NCBI GenBank assembly: GCA_036346275.1
Contig: CM070720.1
Coordinates: 7,045,278 to 7,109,277, forward strand
Direction of reading: 5' to 3'
From: Otatea glauca
Taxonomy: Eukaryota > Streptophyta > Magnoliopsida > Poales > Poaceae
DNA length: 64,000 bases
The translations under genes were made by a program, and so were the position numbers. The notes beneath the pieces were generated by a model, which saw only the letters and a program-made list of their open reading frames with translations, did no database searches and was not told the DNA's origin. Of this stretch, positions 1-10,803 are shown in pieces (position 1 is the stretch's first letter; each line of letters starts with the position of its first letter).

Positions 1-205
1 CGATTATTAGAGCACGCTGATTAGACAGCCTCGCATCACGCGCCCCATTCCTTTGCATCGAAGCATTGTGTTTCCTGCTCGACCGTGGAGGTAATCGAGG
101 AAGCACTCTTGGCGGGTGCTTGAAGTGTGACTAACTTGTTTGCCTCCGAGGCGTGATGACGTCAAGTAGTTGGAACAAAGGTGTAGGTACACGCCCGTGT
201 ATGGA
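1..205 (-). pseudogene. Gag zinc-knuckle fragment of a G2-type Ty3/gypsy element
   Basis: On the minus strand this encodes a piece of Gag ending in a degenerate CCHC knuckle (RCKGMGRVMRGCL). The same stretch, preceded by the same proline/threonine-rich linker, occurs in better shape on the plus strand at about 25800-26010 in element G2, where the knuckle reads RCKGMGHVMRDCPNQRA. The first Cys of the knuckle is lost here. The fragment runs off the left edge. At about 205 it switches abruptly to an unrelated Tat/Retand protease reading on the same strand, so it is either the edge of an insertion or a deletion junction. Nucleocapsid knuckles bind the element's RNA; this copy is unlikely to function. 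Confidence 0.75.
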
Positions 206-2567
206 AGGTGATTAGCTCGCGCGGATGTTCGCCGAGTCGCCGAAGGTGAAGGGCAGGACCACCTGCCCAAGTGTAGTGTTCGAGCTTCCCGGCACGATGC
301 CGAAGAAGGGGACCGCTATGCTCCTAATCTTTGACCGGGAATCAGATCCGTCCAAAGGTGCTAGCCAAGAGCAGTGGAGAGAGCTCCTCCACAACCATAA
401 CCTCCCGACCACGTTGTTGCTCATGGTCGGGCCATGACTAGGGCGTGTTAAGGTCCTTGACATTCTCGGGAGCATCGTCCCATAGGGAGCATCGTCCCGT
501 GAAGGTGATCGTAACACTAGCCCATTTACAAGGCCGGTCGTCGCTTCCTACCAAGCTTGATTGGTATGCGACGGCAATCAAGATCATATCGACGCAAAAT
601 CGCCTCGCTGGAATTGTAGGTTGAGGCCCTCTGCGCCTCGCAGCACCATCCCCGCGGCCGCTTCGCCCCTTTGGGAGTGTGGGCATCTTTCCATGCCTGT
701 CGTGGAAGGCGTCCATCTTGAACTGCCACATTATGCAGCTCCGCAGGTCGTGGCTGTGGGCTATGTGGAACGAGCATAACTTGTTCGGGTCGTACCCGAG
801 CCTGGCCTCTTTGGTGTGAGGTCGGGCGATGCCCCGTTGGAGGTCAGCCCGCTGCTGTCCCTGCTGCGGTGCGGCGCGACGCTGCCCTTGGTGGGGTTGA
901 CATTGCACTTGCGATGTCGCGTTGACCGCACCGAGGCCGAGGCTCATTGTGGTCAGGTTGCCGCACCTTCATCACCTCGTGCCCTATGTCCGCTGCGGTG
1001 ACCACGCGTAGCTGGCCGCCACCATCGCAACGACCTTGCCCTCGCTTCTTGTTGCGCATGTCCGCCGCCGCCCTGGCGCCAGACGGCCGTGCCTTGCCGT
1101 GGATGCGCCGAGCTTGCCTCCGTCGTAGTCACGCTTCAACGGACGGCGCCGCCGCGCCGCGAACGCCCGCCATCCGAACAATATGTGGACATTGAGGTTG
1201 GCGGCGATCTCCAACTCCTCGGTGAGGCGCTTGTCCCAAACGCCGAATGTCAGGGATCGGTACCCTCGCCACATGTAAGCATCCACCCGGGGCCCCGTGG
1301 TGGCTTTTCCATGAGCCCGGGGGTTCATCTTCGACCGAGAGGCGATCTCCGATGCTCAGCATCGGATCAAAGAAGCTCGAGCACAGCGCAAGTGCAAGCA
1401 CCATCCACCTCGACTCGACTCAACACCCCCATGCCTCCAAAGGAAAAGGCATCCGTAACATTTTATTTATCTCGTAAAACTCTCCCCGCGTGGGAATCGC
1501 CGCCTACCTACCCGCGTGGGAACTAGGGTTCAATAGGAGCGCCAAGGTCTCAACAGCCTCCGCCGACTCTCAATGGCTATTGACGCCTCTCATCAAGACT
1601 GGCCAACTCGCCACGAGCTCTCGATGTCACCTGACCAAGCAAAGAAGGCTCCCGAGGGCTAAAGCAACAGTTCCCCACCAAAGGGGGACAAGATGAGACA
1701 ACCAAAAGACACGCAACACACGCCAAGGAAAACAATGAGCGCCTCGGTTGGGCCTCGCTTTTGTATTCTCCACGTAATCGCATATATAACTTTCGCCCCG
1801 GCAAGACCGAGTAGAGCCATTACCCGACCCTGTGGGCTCAAACCAAGATAAACCTCATGTCCGTGTCTCTTCCTCGACGATCTTCCAAAGGACGCTAGGC
1901 GCCTTCGAACGAGCATGACTTCGGGCCCCACACCAATGATCTCCTAAGCATCCCCTTTTTCTCGCGGTCGACGGCCTCGATCGCCGATAGCGGGCGCCAC
2001 CGTGGGGCCCGAAGTTTTGCTCGCTCGTAGTTCTTCGCCAAAGATCGCCAAAGACCTTCACTTCGGCGATGACATGTCACGATCGGCAAGGCCGACTCGT
2101 AGACGGTCCCGGTGTGAAGGCTCCACCTCCATAGCCGCCGCGCGACGCTGGAACGCTCGCCTTCATGGCCGGCTACCGCGAGGCGAGCGTGGGGATGAGT
2201 GACGGTGGCCTAAAAGCCCCGGCGAGGCGCGCCGATTGGTCCGTGGCCATCAACCAAGACATCACCGCCTCCAACGAGGGACGCCAAGGGCTTCGACTCG
2301 CTCGGCACCGCGCCCTACTCGCCGACGATCCTCGCCAGAACGCTTATGCCATTGCCCGTGTCATGGCCGACCTTACCCGGCGGGTCAGCTCTGCTTCACC
2401 GGTCCCTTATTGAGGAGTTGGTCGGCGGCCGATGAGGTCATGCCCTCACAGCAAGAACGGTACCGCCCTCAAGCCTCGCCCATAAAAAGCGACGGTAGTT
2501 CATCACACGGCCATCGCCGCTCGCCGCCGACTCCATATCCGCTGGTCCGAGGCTATCGCGCCATCCT
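206..2567 (-). mobile_element. R1: Tat/Retand-type gypsy remnant, protease and gag (minus strand)
   Basis: Reading right to left: gag, a nucleocapsid-like segment with SHDLRSCIMWQFKMDAF (about 720-640), then the protease barrel with SIAVPFFGIVPGSS and LGQVVLPFTFG (about 340-235). These motifs are typical of the Tat/Retand lineage of grass gypsy elements. The same order and wording recur at 61932-64000 (R3). The frame changes several times, so it is a pseudogene. The 1300-2567 part is GC-rich and only loosely recognisable as gag or leader. RT, RNase H and integrase would lie left of the window edge, beyond the G2 gag fragment. The remnant may resume at 3389-3657 on the far side of the LTR insertion. 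Confidence 0.75.
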
Positions 2568-3388
2568 CGATGCACATTAGGTTGTCCCGATCTTCCGATG
2601 AGAACGACACAACCACAAGATCAAGAACCAAACAATAGCAACGCTACCACACGAGGCGAGCAACCGAATCAAAGACCCGATAGACCCTTGAACCTGCTAC
2701 AACCAAGAACAAGCAAGAACAAGGTGATAGCAATTTTCAAACCAATAATCTCAAATAAAACAAGGTGAGGTTCTGCTTTCAACTCGGGTGGTCTAGTCGA
2801 CACACGCAAGATTGAGGAGGACGACACGGGTCTACCAAAACACAACAAAACCTAAAAACGAAGAACAGGGTGAGAACTCAATATAAAGGGGTACCCACAC
2901 AAGGGGGCCCAAGAGCAAAGCGGCAGCCGTGATAGGGCGCTGGCCAAAGGAGGGGTGGAACCCTAAGAGTACATGGGCCTTGGGCCCAAAAGAAATGTGG
3001 CGAGCACCTGGAATTTCTGTCCCGTGAGATTGTTCTGTGATTTCCTTCGCTCCAGGAGGAATTTGGCCTCGATCAGATCCATCGGAAAGTTTATCTCGAT
3101 ACCTTTCAAACGAAGTTGTCGAACGCCGAAAACGGAGTTAGGATGTGGCCGAGCGCCCGCTTGAAGTACTGCTGCCCCTGGATGGCCGAACCGACTCGCG
3201 ACGAATTGGGCTTTATCTTGGGCCTTCCTTGGCGCTGGGCTGTCCTCGTGGATGTTCTTGACGTGCTGGTCTAGCAAAGGTGGATGGAAAGGACTTGCTT
3301 CCGGATTAAGCCCTTCGACGTCAGAGACGGCAGCGGTCGAGAGGAAGAAGGGGCAGCGGTTGTATCCTTGGTTGGGATGTCCTCATCG
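2568..3388 (-). mobile_element. Solo-like LTR, G2-related family
   Basis: Compared with the G2 LTRs (22800-23693, 26853-27742) this is the reverse complement of the same LTR for most of its length. Shared blocks include the ATGGGCCTTGGGCCCAAAAG region and the head, whose reverse complement ends GGGATGTCCTCATC at 3374-3387. The U5 end (2568-2760) looks more like the G4 LTR end, so this is a variant or mosaic. No internal region is attached on either side, which fits a solo LTR left by LTR-LTR recombination. I could not find a clean 5-bp target duplication: the flanks are atcct on the left and cccca on the right. R1-like sequence lies on both sides. Confidence 0.65.
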
Positions 3389-3657
3389 CCCCACCTCAAC
3401 GGACCCGAGCCCATACGCTGACATCCCCGCCGCCGCCAGAGCGGCGATAATGCTTGCTTGAGTAGCGACGCTCAGAGGCCTTTCCTGATATTTCTCCCGG
3501 TGTCGGTTGTTCGCGATTGACACCGCCCCGATGACTCAACCGCCAGACCGATGGGGTGCACCGCCGCTTGAGTTCGATCACTCGCCGATGACGACTCGAC
3601 CATAGCAGCGCGGCGATGGGGCTGCCTCAACGTGACGGGTGCCGAGTGTACTGCTGG
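3389..3657. other. GC-rich R1-like remnant before the gap
   Basis: GC-rich, with CGCCGCCG-type runs like the DNA left of the LTR at 2000-2567. It probably continues the interrupted R1 gag/leader. No open frame is convincing. It ends at the assembly gap. Confidence 0.4.
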
Positions 3658-3757
3658 NNNNNNNNNNNNNNNNNNNNNNNNNNNNNNNNNNNNNNNNNNN
3701 NNNNNNNNNNNNNNNNNNNNNNNNNNNNNNNNNNNNNNNNNNNNNNNNNNNNNNNNN
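3658..3757. other. Assembly gap of exactly 100 N
   Basis: One hundred N in a row is the usual placeholder for a scaffold gap of unknown length. The sequences on its two sides need not be adjacent in the real chromosome. Confidence 0.98.
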
Positions 3758-3886
3758 TCCTTCTTTTAAAAGAAAATGATAGATGGACAACATTAACTAG
3801 AAGCATTGGAATGCTAATCCCGATAAGAGGTGTAAAGTTTAAAAGAAACTAATCGCTAAATAGCTTATTTGAAAAATAGTACTATC
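3758..3886. other. Unassigned AT-rich DNA after the gap
   Basis: AT-rich, with no open frame and no recognisable element. It leads into the repeat that begins at 3887. The last bases (tagtactatca) resemble the terminal bases of the G1 LTR (tagttctatca), which matters for the duplication described in the findings. Confidence 0.4.
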
Positions 3887-4218
3887 AAATTATACCTTAC
3901 TCTAGTTGTATAGCAAACTCTTACGTAGAAATACTTATGGTTAGGATAGTACAAGAAAAACCTTAAGACATCCCTCCCAAGTACTATGTTGAATATATAT
4001 AGATTAATGTTGTCGACTTTTGTAGGCGATAAATTTATGGGGCAGGCGCTAGATCTCAAACTCGAAGGTCACACAAGACAAGGGTTTAGACAAGTTCAGG
4101 CTCTCACGGAGGAGATAATACCCTAATCACATGTGCTTTGGGATTATATGGATCTCTTGGATGCAGGGTCGCTCAAAGCGCAATGTGCTCTGAGCGAGGC
4201 AATGTATGTGTGTTGGAG
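3887..4218 (-). repeat. Direct repeat copy 1: flank plus the U5/R end of a Retand-type LTR
   Basis: This stretch and 11711-12042 are nearly identical and lie in the same orientation just outside the two LTRs of G1. The first ~135 bp (3887-4020) is AT-rich flanking DNA. The rest matches the U5 and R end of the Retand-type LTR that is seen whole at about 11835-12510 and, inverted, at 20160-20665. G1 begins immediately after it at 4219. A 5-bp target duplication cannot explain a 330-bp repeat. Confidence 0.8.
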
Positions 4219-5125
4219 TGATGAGGACATCTCCACAATGGATACAACCAGCTCTAACTCCACTCACGAGGATGAACCACCACTTCAAGGACCACTCCTC
4301 GAGCCCGTGCACGTCAACTAAATTATCGGTGAAGGCGTTCCTAAGTATTCCAATTAATGATACAATGAATGGGATGCTATTTAATTTTTGTGATGATGTG
4401 ATTATTCTTAGGAACCATGGAAGACCCTAGCGTACAAAGGAGTTCGCGTCGGAGGAAAGAGCACATTGAAATCAGATTCGGACTTCGAGAGATGCTCAGA
4501 TTCAAACGGCCATAACTTTTGATCCAGAAGGTTTCTGGAGGTCTACATGTACAAGAACAAGCTCTGGTCGTCCTCTTTCCAACCGATCCGAGATCACCTC
4601 CAAATTCCTTCGAGTCAGCGGGAATCGCAAAACAATCTAAAACACTTTTCGAGTCCGAGTCTAATTGGGCTCTAGTCTTTATTTTGAGTTATGTCGGTAG
4701 GCCCATGTTAAGGCCCATCTCTGCACGCCCTTGGTCTATAATTAGCCAGCCGCCACCATAGTTAGGGTTTTGGGTTTTGTTTGATTCATTAGCCATTACT
4801 CTGCTTATACTCGTCGTCTTAAACTAGGCCGCCGTCTACTGTTCATCGGAACCCCAACCCGAGTGTTTTGTTTGAGAACCATCTGAATTCATATTATAAT
4901 TGAGTTGCTTGTAATCCCTTGTTCTTCTGGTTCTTCGATTGCTCGTAGGAACAAAGACCTTCGTGGTCGAGGTTGGTCGCGCTTCCATGGTATCAATAAC
5001 CTTGGGAGGGTGGTGTACGGTCGCTAAGGCGCAACGTCGGGTTCATTGTAGTCGGACGCCAACCGCCCTCCATCGGATCGGCGCTACCTCCTCTCATCGA
5101 AAGATCGGGACGCCTAGTTCTATCA
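4219..5125 (+). repeat. G1 5' LTR (907 bp)
   Basis: Starts TGATGAGGACATC and ends in CTATCA, the TG...CA ends expected of an LTR. The same TGATGAGGACATC start is shared by families G2, G3, G4 and G5 in this window. The head still encodes a protein-like tail (KAFLSIPIND...VIILRNHG) that continues the pol frame across the polypurine tract in the 3' copy. Confidence 0.92.
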
Positions 5126-5127
5126 AG

Positions 5128-5138
5128 TGGTATCGAGC
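5128..5138 (+). promoter_or_regulatory. G1 primer-binding site, tRNA-iMet type, one base short
   Basis: TGGTATCGAGC lies 2 bp after the 5' LTR. The usual plant initiator-Met primer site is TGGTATCAGAGC, so one A appears lost. The same loss is seen in G2, G5 and G4e, but not in G4a or G4d. Confidence 0.85.
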
Positions 5139-6193
5139 TTTCGGTTGCTCGGTGAGAGACTTCTTGTTCTTAGATTTGTTTTGCCTACGGTCAAAAAAAT
5201 AGCCCAACAAAAATAAAATCCTTTCGATCCTAGCCAATTTGGCCTTTTGCTTTTCTTTGTTTTAGCCTTTCTTGTTGAATTTGCATTACGTCGTTGAGTC
5301 GTTCTGGTCTTAGTGTTTGTGTCGTTTAGATTTTCAAGTTCTTATCACCTTAGTGTCCGTGTTTTGTTCAATCTGTTTTTCGTTGTGCCCTACCATCATC
5401 CCTACCATAACATGAGATCGAAATCCATCACTGCCACATCCCCTACTTTCCACCATCATCCCTACCATAACAATGATCGGAATCATCGCGGATTTTCCAC
5501 CTTTTCCATTCATCATCAATCAAATAGCCTTTCCAAATTTGGTTTCCCTGTTAGAAATCAATAAAAAATATATATATCCACGGCATACCTCTCTGCTCTC
5601 TCTGTGATCCCCTCACTGCAAAGTGCGTTAAAAAATATCGAGTCAAAGTTTAGAGAGAGAGAGTATCTTTTAATTACCTTTTACCCCTGGTATTTTTTAC
5701 AAAAAGTGCTTGTGACAATTGGTGTTCAGGGTCCTAGAGTTCATATTTCCAAGTTTGGGACTCTAGCAAAAAAAAAGGAAAAAATTAAAAAAAAAGAGGA
5801 AAAAAAAGAAAAGAAAAAGAAAGGGAGATATCTCAGGTTGTTTCTCTTCGTTTTACTTGCTGTTCCGTGAAGACATCTGTGAATAGGCTTGCGTCTCTAT
5901 CTGACCTTGCATAGGACCAGCACATCACGTCGTCGAATGTTTATTCAGCTTGTTTTGACTAACGTGACTCTAGCATTTCCTTGAGTTGTGTCTCGGCCAC
6001 CTATAGCTCCACAGAAAAACTACAACTTACCAGGCTCTAGCATTTGGCATCGGTACACTACCTCTCTAGGAGATTTTGACTCGCGATCACCGACACCTCC
6101 TGCTTGGCTTGGTAAGAACTGGTAAGAGCTTGGTGATACAAGTTGAGAGGCAGTGCCCTTTCCTGTGAATTGTTTGTTCTTTTGCTTTCTAAC
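5139..6193 (+). other. G1 untranslated leader with A-rich tract
   Basis: About 1 kb without a supported open frame. A short CATCATCCCTACCATAAC repeat occurs near 5393 and 5455. A strongly purine-rich, A-rich tract (about 5768-5830) precedes the gag start. Comparable A-rich tracts lie at the equivalent place in G2 and in the G4 copies. Confidence 0.7.
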
Positions 6194-7430
6194 CATGTCG
6201 AGAACAGCGAGCAATGATGGTCGACATTCCCACGCACTAGGGAATCATTCAACATTCAGTGCCAAGTCAAGCTGCATCTGAGAGGGCCTTGATGGTGATG
6301 TGCGGTGGTAAATGAGTGGTGGGACAGGTGGAGAAGGCTCGATTGACACCAACACCTCACTTGATGCTATTAACACTTCACATCTTGAGGTGATAAAGCG
6401 GCTTGATGAGTTGAGGCGAGCTTATGCAGGAGGCGCTGCTCCTCGTCGGCATCACAACAACAATGGTGCTTTGGGCAGCGAGGTGGAGGAAAATGTTGAT
6501 GAATACTCTGCGACACGGAGGTGGAGGGCGAGGAGGCCATCGGCGGCGGCGATTCTTGCGCCATAATCGCGGCATGGCTCCCTTGCGCATGCCACGTGAG
6601 TCTGTGATGATGACACACTTGGCGAAATTAAATTCTCTAGTCCACCTTTTGATGGAAAATATGATCTGATGCATACCTCACATGAATTAGGCAGTAGAAC
6701 AAAAGTTTGCATGTCATGAGTATCACGAAAACAAAGAGTTAGGGCTGCCACTAGTGAGTTCACTGATTTTGCCTCTGTTTGGTGGAGTGAGTTTGACGTA
6801 AGAATCCCAATCTTTGCATAAAACTAGGCTGATTTGAAAAGAATCATGCGAGATAGATTTGTTCCCTCTTATTACCAGCGTGATTTGATAAATAAGCTGC
6901 ATTTTAGGCAAGATAGTAAGAGTGTAGAGGAATACTATCGGGAATTACAAATGGGTATGTTCTTGTTGTGGTATAGAGGAGTTTGAGGAGGCTGCTATGG
7001 CTAGATTTATGGGTGGGCTGAGCAGTGAGATTTATGACATTCTTAATTATAAGGAATATAATTCGATCACTCGATTGTTTCATCTAAGCTTGCCATCTTT
7101 GAAAGAAGTGTAGGAACGACGCAAATGGTTTAGCACAAGAACTAATATTTACGCAGGTCGTGCTAACACTTGGTCAACACGAGCCCCACCTCAGCCACAA
7201 GGCAACCGGTGCACCATCCTCCAACAACAACAAGAATCGACCTTCCTCTTCCGCCGATTTCCAAGCCTTGAGGTAACAAAACTTCTACACGAGCCGCCAA
7301 GAGCTCTGCTTCCGTTCTTCAACTAGGAGGACGAGGATGTGCAATGCCATCAATGCAAGGGTATGGTCACATGAGGAGTCAATGTCAGAACAAGCGTGTC
7401 TTGATTGTGCGAGACAATGGTTGAGTTTTC
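6194..7430 (+). pseudogene. gag: G1 gag (frameshifted)
   Basis: The likely start is the ATG at 6194 in the context CTAACCATG, which is the gag start context of G2, G4 and G5 as well; a second ATG at 6312 opens an 84-residue frame. Capsid motifs follow in shifting frames: RDRFVPSYYQRDLINKL near 6850, SKSVEEYYRELQMGM near 6920, and AAMARFMGGLSSEIYDIL near 6995. A degenerate zinc knuckle (GYGHMRSQCQNKRVLI) lies near 7360-7410. Gag forms the particle that packages the RNA. Several one- or two-base shifts and an early stop in the first frame mean this copy cannot be translated as one protein as written, unless some shifts are sequence errors. Confidence 0.85.
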
Positions 7431-7499
7431 TTACGCTAGTGATTTGGATGAAGAAACATATGCTATGCTTGCGGTGACAATGCGAGGGCGAAGATGATA

Positions 7500-8420
7500 T
7501 TGACCGGGAAGAGCACATTGATGCCAACCATGCTTGACCATTATGAGAGCCTCATTGTGCAGCGTCGTTGTGTGTCGATTGGAATGTCAGAGCCAAAATC
7601 AGCGGCACAACCTGTTCCAAACCAAATGTGTCGTCAAGGGCGATCATGTCGTGTGATCATTGATGGAGGAAGTTGCAACAACCTTGCAAGCTTGGACATG
7701 GTGGAGAAGCTTTCGTTGGAGACAAGACCGCACCCCACCTTACTATGTTCAATGGTTCAACGATGTTGGTAAGGTTAAGGTTACGCTTGGTGAGTACAAT
7801 TTGCTATTGGTTCCTATCATGATTTTCTTGAATGTGATGTCGTACCCATGCAAGCATGTTCTATATTGTTAGGTAGACCTTGGCAATATGATAATAGTTA
7901 CATGCATGATGGTAGAACCAACGGTATTCCTTTGTGCGTAAGGGAAAGAAGATTGTATTGCATCCTATGGCTCTGATTCCATTCTTAAGGAGGACATTGC
8001 TAGAGCTAGTAAGCAAAAGATTGATGAAAGTGTAAAAAGAAAAATTCTAGTTCTGTTTGTGATAATAAAAATGAGATTAAGTTGAAAGGTGCTTGTTTTC
8101 TCGCTACCAAATCTGATGTGAAGGAACTGGTTGTTGATGAATCATTTGTTATGCCTTAGTTTGCAAGGATGCTTTGTTCTCATTTGAGGAGATACCTCTT
8201 GCTTTGCCTCTGCTTTGACTAACCTTTGTAGGAATATGTTGATGTTTTTCCCAAGGGCGTTCCTCGGGCTTGCCACAATTCGAGGATTGAACATCAGTTG
8301 ACCTCATTCTGGAGCATCTTTGCCCAATCGAGAGCCATATAGGACTAATCCGGAAGAAACTAAGGAGATACAACGCCAAGTGCAAGAAGCGCTTGACAAA
8401 GTGCGTCGTGAATCTCTTAG
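7500..8420 (+). pseudogene. G1 aspartic protease region (frameshifted)
   Basis: The frame beginning at 7494 contains CRVIIDGGSCNNLASLDM at about 7647-7700. This is the protease active-site segment, with the DGG version of the catalytic triplet that is also seen in G2. It is followed by KVKVTLGEYNLLLVPI in another frame. The stretch from 7900 to 8420 links protease to RT and is broken by frame changes. The protease would cut the polyprotein. Confidence 0.75.
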
Positions 8421-8423
8421 TCC

Positions 8424-9072
8424 TTGTATTATTCGGTCATTTTAGTTCCTAAGAAGGATGGATCATGGCGCATGTGTGTGGATTGTAGAGCAATTAATAA
8501 CATTACCATTAGATATTGTCATCCTATTCCTAGGTTAGATGATATGCTTGATGAATTAAGTGGCTCTCTTGTGTTCTCTAAGGTTGATTTGCGTAGTGGT
8601 TACCACCAAATCCATGAAATTAGGTGATGAATGGAAAACAACTTTCAAAACTAAGTTCGGTCTATATGAGTGGCTAGTGATGCCTTTTGGTTTGACTAAC
8701 GCACCTAGCACTTTCATGAGACTAATGAATGAAGTTTTGCGTGCTTTCATTAGTAGATTTGTGGTGGTATATTTTGATGATATCTTGATCTATAGCAAAT
8801 CATTAGATGAACATCTTGCTCATTTGCGTGCTGTTTTGATGCCTTACGAGATGCACGTTTATTTGGGAACCTTGAGAAGTGCACATTTTGCACGATCGAG
8901 TTGCTTTTCTTGGCTATGTTGTTACTCCACAGGAATTGAAGTTGATCAAGCCAAGGTTGAGGCAATTGAGTTGGCCGACTCTAAAGCGGTCACACAGTGC
9001 GGAGTTTCCTTAGACTTGCGAGGATTCTATCGTCGCCGTGAAAGATTTGATCGATTCTTTGCCGCTGAATGA
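8424..9072 (+). pseudogene. pol: G1 reverse transcriptase (one frameshift)
   Basis: The first frame (8424-8627) carries LVPKKDGSWRMCVDCRAIN and IPRLDDMLDELSGS...FSKVDLRSGYHQI. The second, from about 8615, carries DEWKTTFKTKFGLYEWLVMP and FGLTNAPSTFMRLMNEVL, then the catalytic FVVVYFDDILIYSKS. So the YFDD box is present and the fingers and palm are nearly complete. The break near 8612 falls inside the usual GYHQIR-MKLGDEWKT stretch and looks like a loss of about two bases. After about 8860 the frame drifts. Confidence 0.9.
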
Positions 9073-9075
9073 GTT

Positions 9076-9545
9076 GTCCAAGAAAGGTGGCTTTCAATGG
9101 GGCAAGTCACATGAAGATGCCTTTGACTTGTTGAAAGAAGTGACCCATGCACCTTGCTCCAACTCCCGGACTTTGGTAAGACTTTTGAACTTGAGTGTGA
9201 TGCTAGTGGCATTGGGATTGGGCGTCTTGATCCAAGAAGGTAAGCCGTTGCTTATTTGGTGAGAAATTATCTGGGCCTCGTTTGAACTACTCAACTTATG
9301 ATAAGGAATTGTATGCCTGGTTGAACATTAGAGACTTGGCAACATTATTTGTGGCCCAAAAGTTTGTTATACACTATGATCATGAATCCTTGAAGCACAT
9401 TCGTAGCCAAAATAAGTTGAACCGTAGGCATGCAACATGGGTAGAATTCATTGAGACTTTCCCTTATGTTATCAAACACAAGAAGGGAAGGATAATGTTA
9501 TTCTTGATGCTTTATCACGACGATATACCATGCTTTCACAACTAG
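9076..9545 (+). pseudogene. G1 RNase H region
   Basis: In frame pieces: GGFQWGKSHEDAFDLLKE (connection, about 9085-9140), then TYDKELYAWLNIRDLATLF, FVIHYDHESLKHIRSQNKLN and FIETFPYVIKHKKGR (9282-9490). The DHESLKHI segment holds a conserved RNase H aspartate. The usual DALSRR end is blurred by a frame change near 9500. RNase H would remove the RNA strand during cDNA synthesis. Confidence 0.85.
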
Positions 9546-9689
9546 ACTCTAAAATCTTTGGCTTGGAAGCGATTAAAGAGCAATATAAGCTTGATGCTGA
9601 TTTTAAAGATGTTTTCTAAATTGTAAGGAAGGAAGAGTTTGGAATAAGTTCATTGTTAATGATGGTTTTGTGTTTCGTTCTAACAAGCT

Positions 9690-10427
9690 ATGTATTCGGA
9701 TGGATCTGTTCGTTTGTTGTTGCTTGAGGAAGCACATGGAGGAGGGCTGATGAGTCACTTTGGTGTGAAGAAGACGAGGATGTGTTGGCCAACCATTTTA
9801 TTGGCCAAAGATGAGGCTCGATGTGGGCGCTATGTCTCTCGCTGCTCTACTTGCAATAAAGCTAAGTCACGGCTGAACCCACATGGTTTATATATGCCTC
9901 TTCCTGTTCCTAGTGTTCCATGGGAGGATATTTCAATGGACTTTGTTTTAGGCCTACCTAGGACAAAGAGGGGAAGGGATAGCATATTTGTTGTCGTGGA
10001 TCGGTTTTCTAAGATGGCACATTTTATACCTTGTCATAAGAGCGATGATGCTACAAACATTGCTGACTTGTTTTTCAGGGAGATAGTTCGCCTACATGGA
10101 GTGCCTTCCACAATTGTGTCAGATCGGGATGCAAAATTTTTGAGTCATTTTTGGCGGACGATTTGGAAGAAATTGGGTACCAAGCTTTTGTTTTCTACTA
10201 CATGTCAACCTCAAACTGATGGCCAGACTGAAGTCGTCAACAGAACGTTGTCTACAATGTTGAGAGCCATTTTGAAGAACAATTTGAAGATGTGGGAAGA
10301 GTGCCTACCTCATGTGGAGTTTGCCTACAACCGCTCATTGCATTCTACTACCAAGATGACTCCTTTTCAGGTGGTATATGGTTTCAATCCTCGTGCACCC
10401 ATTGATATAACCATTACCATGTTCTGA
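9690..10427 (+). CDS. G1 integrase, zinc-binding and catalytic core intact
   Basis: A 245-residue open frame. The HHCC zinc domain uses H16, H23, C52 and C55 (EAHGGGLMSHFG, CSTCNKAKS). The catalytic core has D84 in SMDFVLGLP, D145 in IVSDRDAKF and E181 in QTDGQTEVVNR; 35 residues separate the second and third, the canonical DD35E spacing. The FQVVYGFNPRAPID segment opens the C-terminal part. The frame stops at 10427, but the C-terminal GPY/F-like region continues in other frames to about 10800 (EHGDLVWLHLRKDRF, FNVLDLKPYMGDEDELES). Integrase inserts the cDNA. This is the best-preserved gene in the window; the open frame is real, and the ATG chosen is only the first one in frame within a longer polyprotein. 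Confidence 0.92.
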   Translation: MYSDGSVRLLLLEEAHGGGLMSHFGVKKTRMCWPTILLAKDEARCGRYVSRCSTCNKAKSRLNPHGLYMPLPVPSVPWEDISMDFVLGLPRTKRGRDSIFVVVDRFSKMAHFIPCHKSDDATNIADLFFREIVRLHGVPSTIVSDRDAKFLSHFWRTIWKKLGTKLLFSTTCQPQTDGQTEVVNRTLSTMLRAILKNNLKMWEECLPHVEFAYNRSLHSTTKMTPFQVVYGFNPRAPIDITITMF

Positions 10428-10803
10428 AAAAGTAAACTTAGATCTTTGCTAAGCGTCTTGATTTTGTCTGAAATTACATGAGACTACTAAAGATAACATT
10501 GGCGCATGAATGCTAGATATAGAGTTCTTTGGTAGTCGGGGTAGGAAGGAATTAACTTTTGAACACGGAGATCTTGTTTGGTTGCACTTGAGAAAGGATA
10601 GGTTTCTGATTTGCGAAAGTCTAAATTGATGCCTAGAGTGATGGTCCTCTTAAAGTGATTGCTAAGATAAATGATAATGCATACAGCTTGATTTGCTGCG
10701 AGACTAAAGTGTAAGCAATTCTTTCAATGTTCTTGATTTGAAGCCGTACATGGGTGATGAAGATGAGCTTGAGTCGAGGCGACTCCATTTCAAGAGAGGA
10801 GGA
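10428..10803 (+). pseudogene. G1 integrase C-terminal tail running into the polypurine tract
   Basis: Broken frames encode the C-terminal integrase region (GRKELTFEHGDLVWLHL, LDLKPYMGDEDELES). The last part overlaps the purine-rich AAGAGAGGAGGA tract at 10792-10803, and its frame runs on into the 3' LTR as EEDDEDISTMDTTSS. So the polypurine tract is coding. Confidence 0.8.

Noticed and set aside
5313..5564. Plus-strand frame of 83 residues rich in His and Tyr
   Set aside because: Lies in the G1 leader over a short CATCATCCCTACCATAAC repeat, with no counterpart in other elements.
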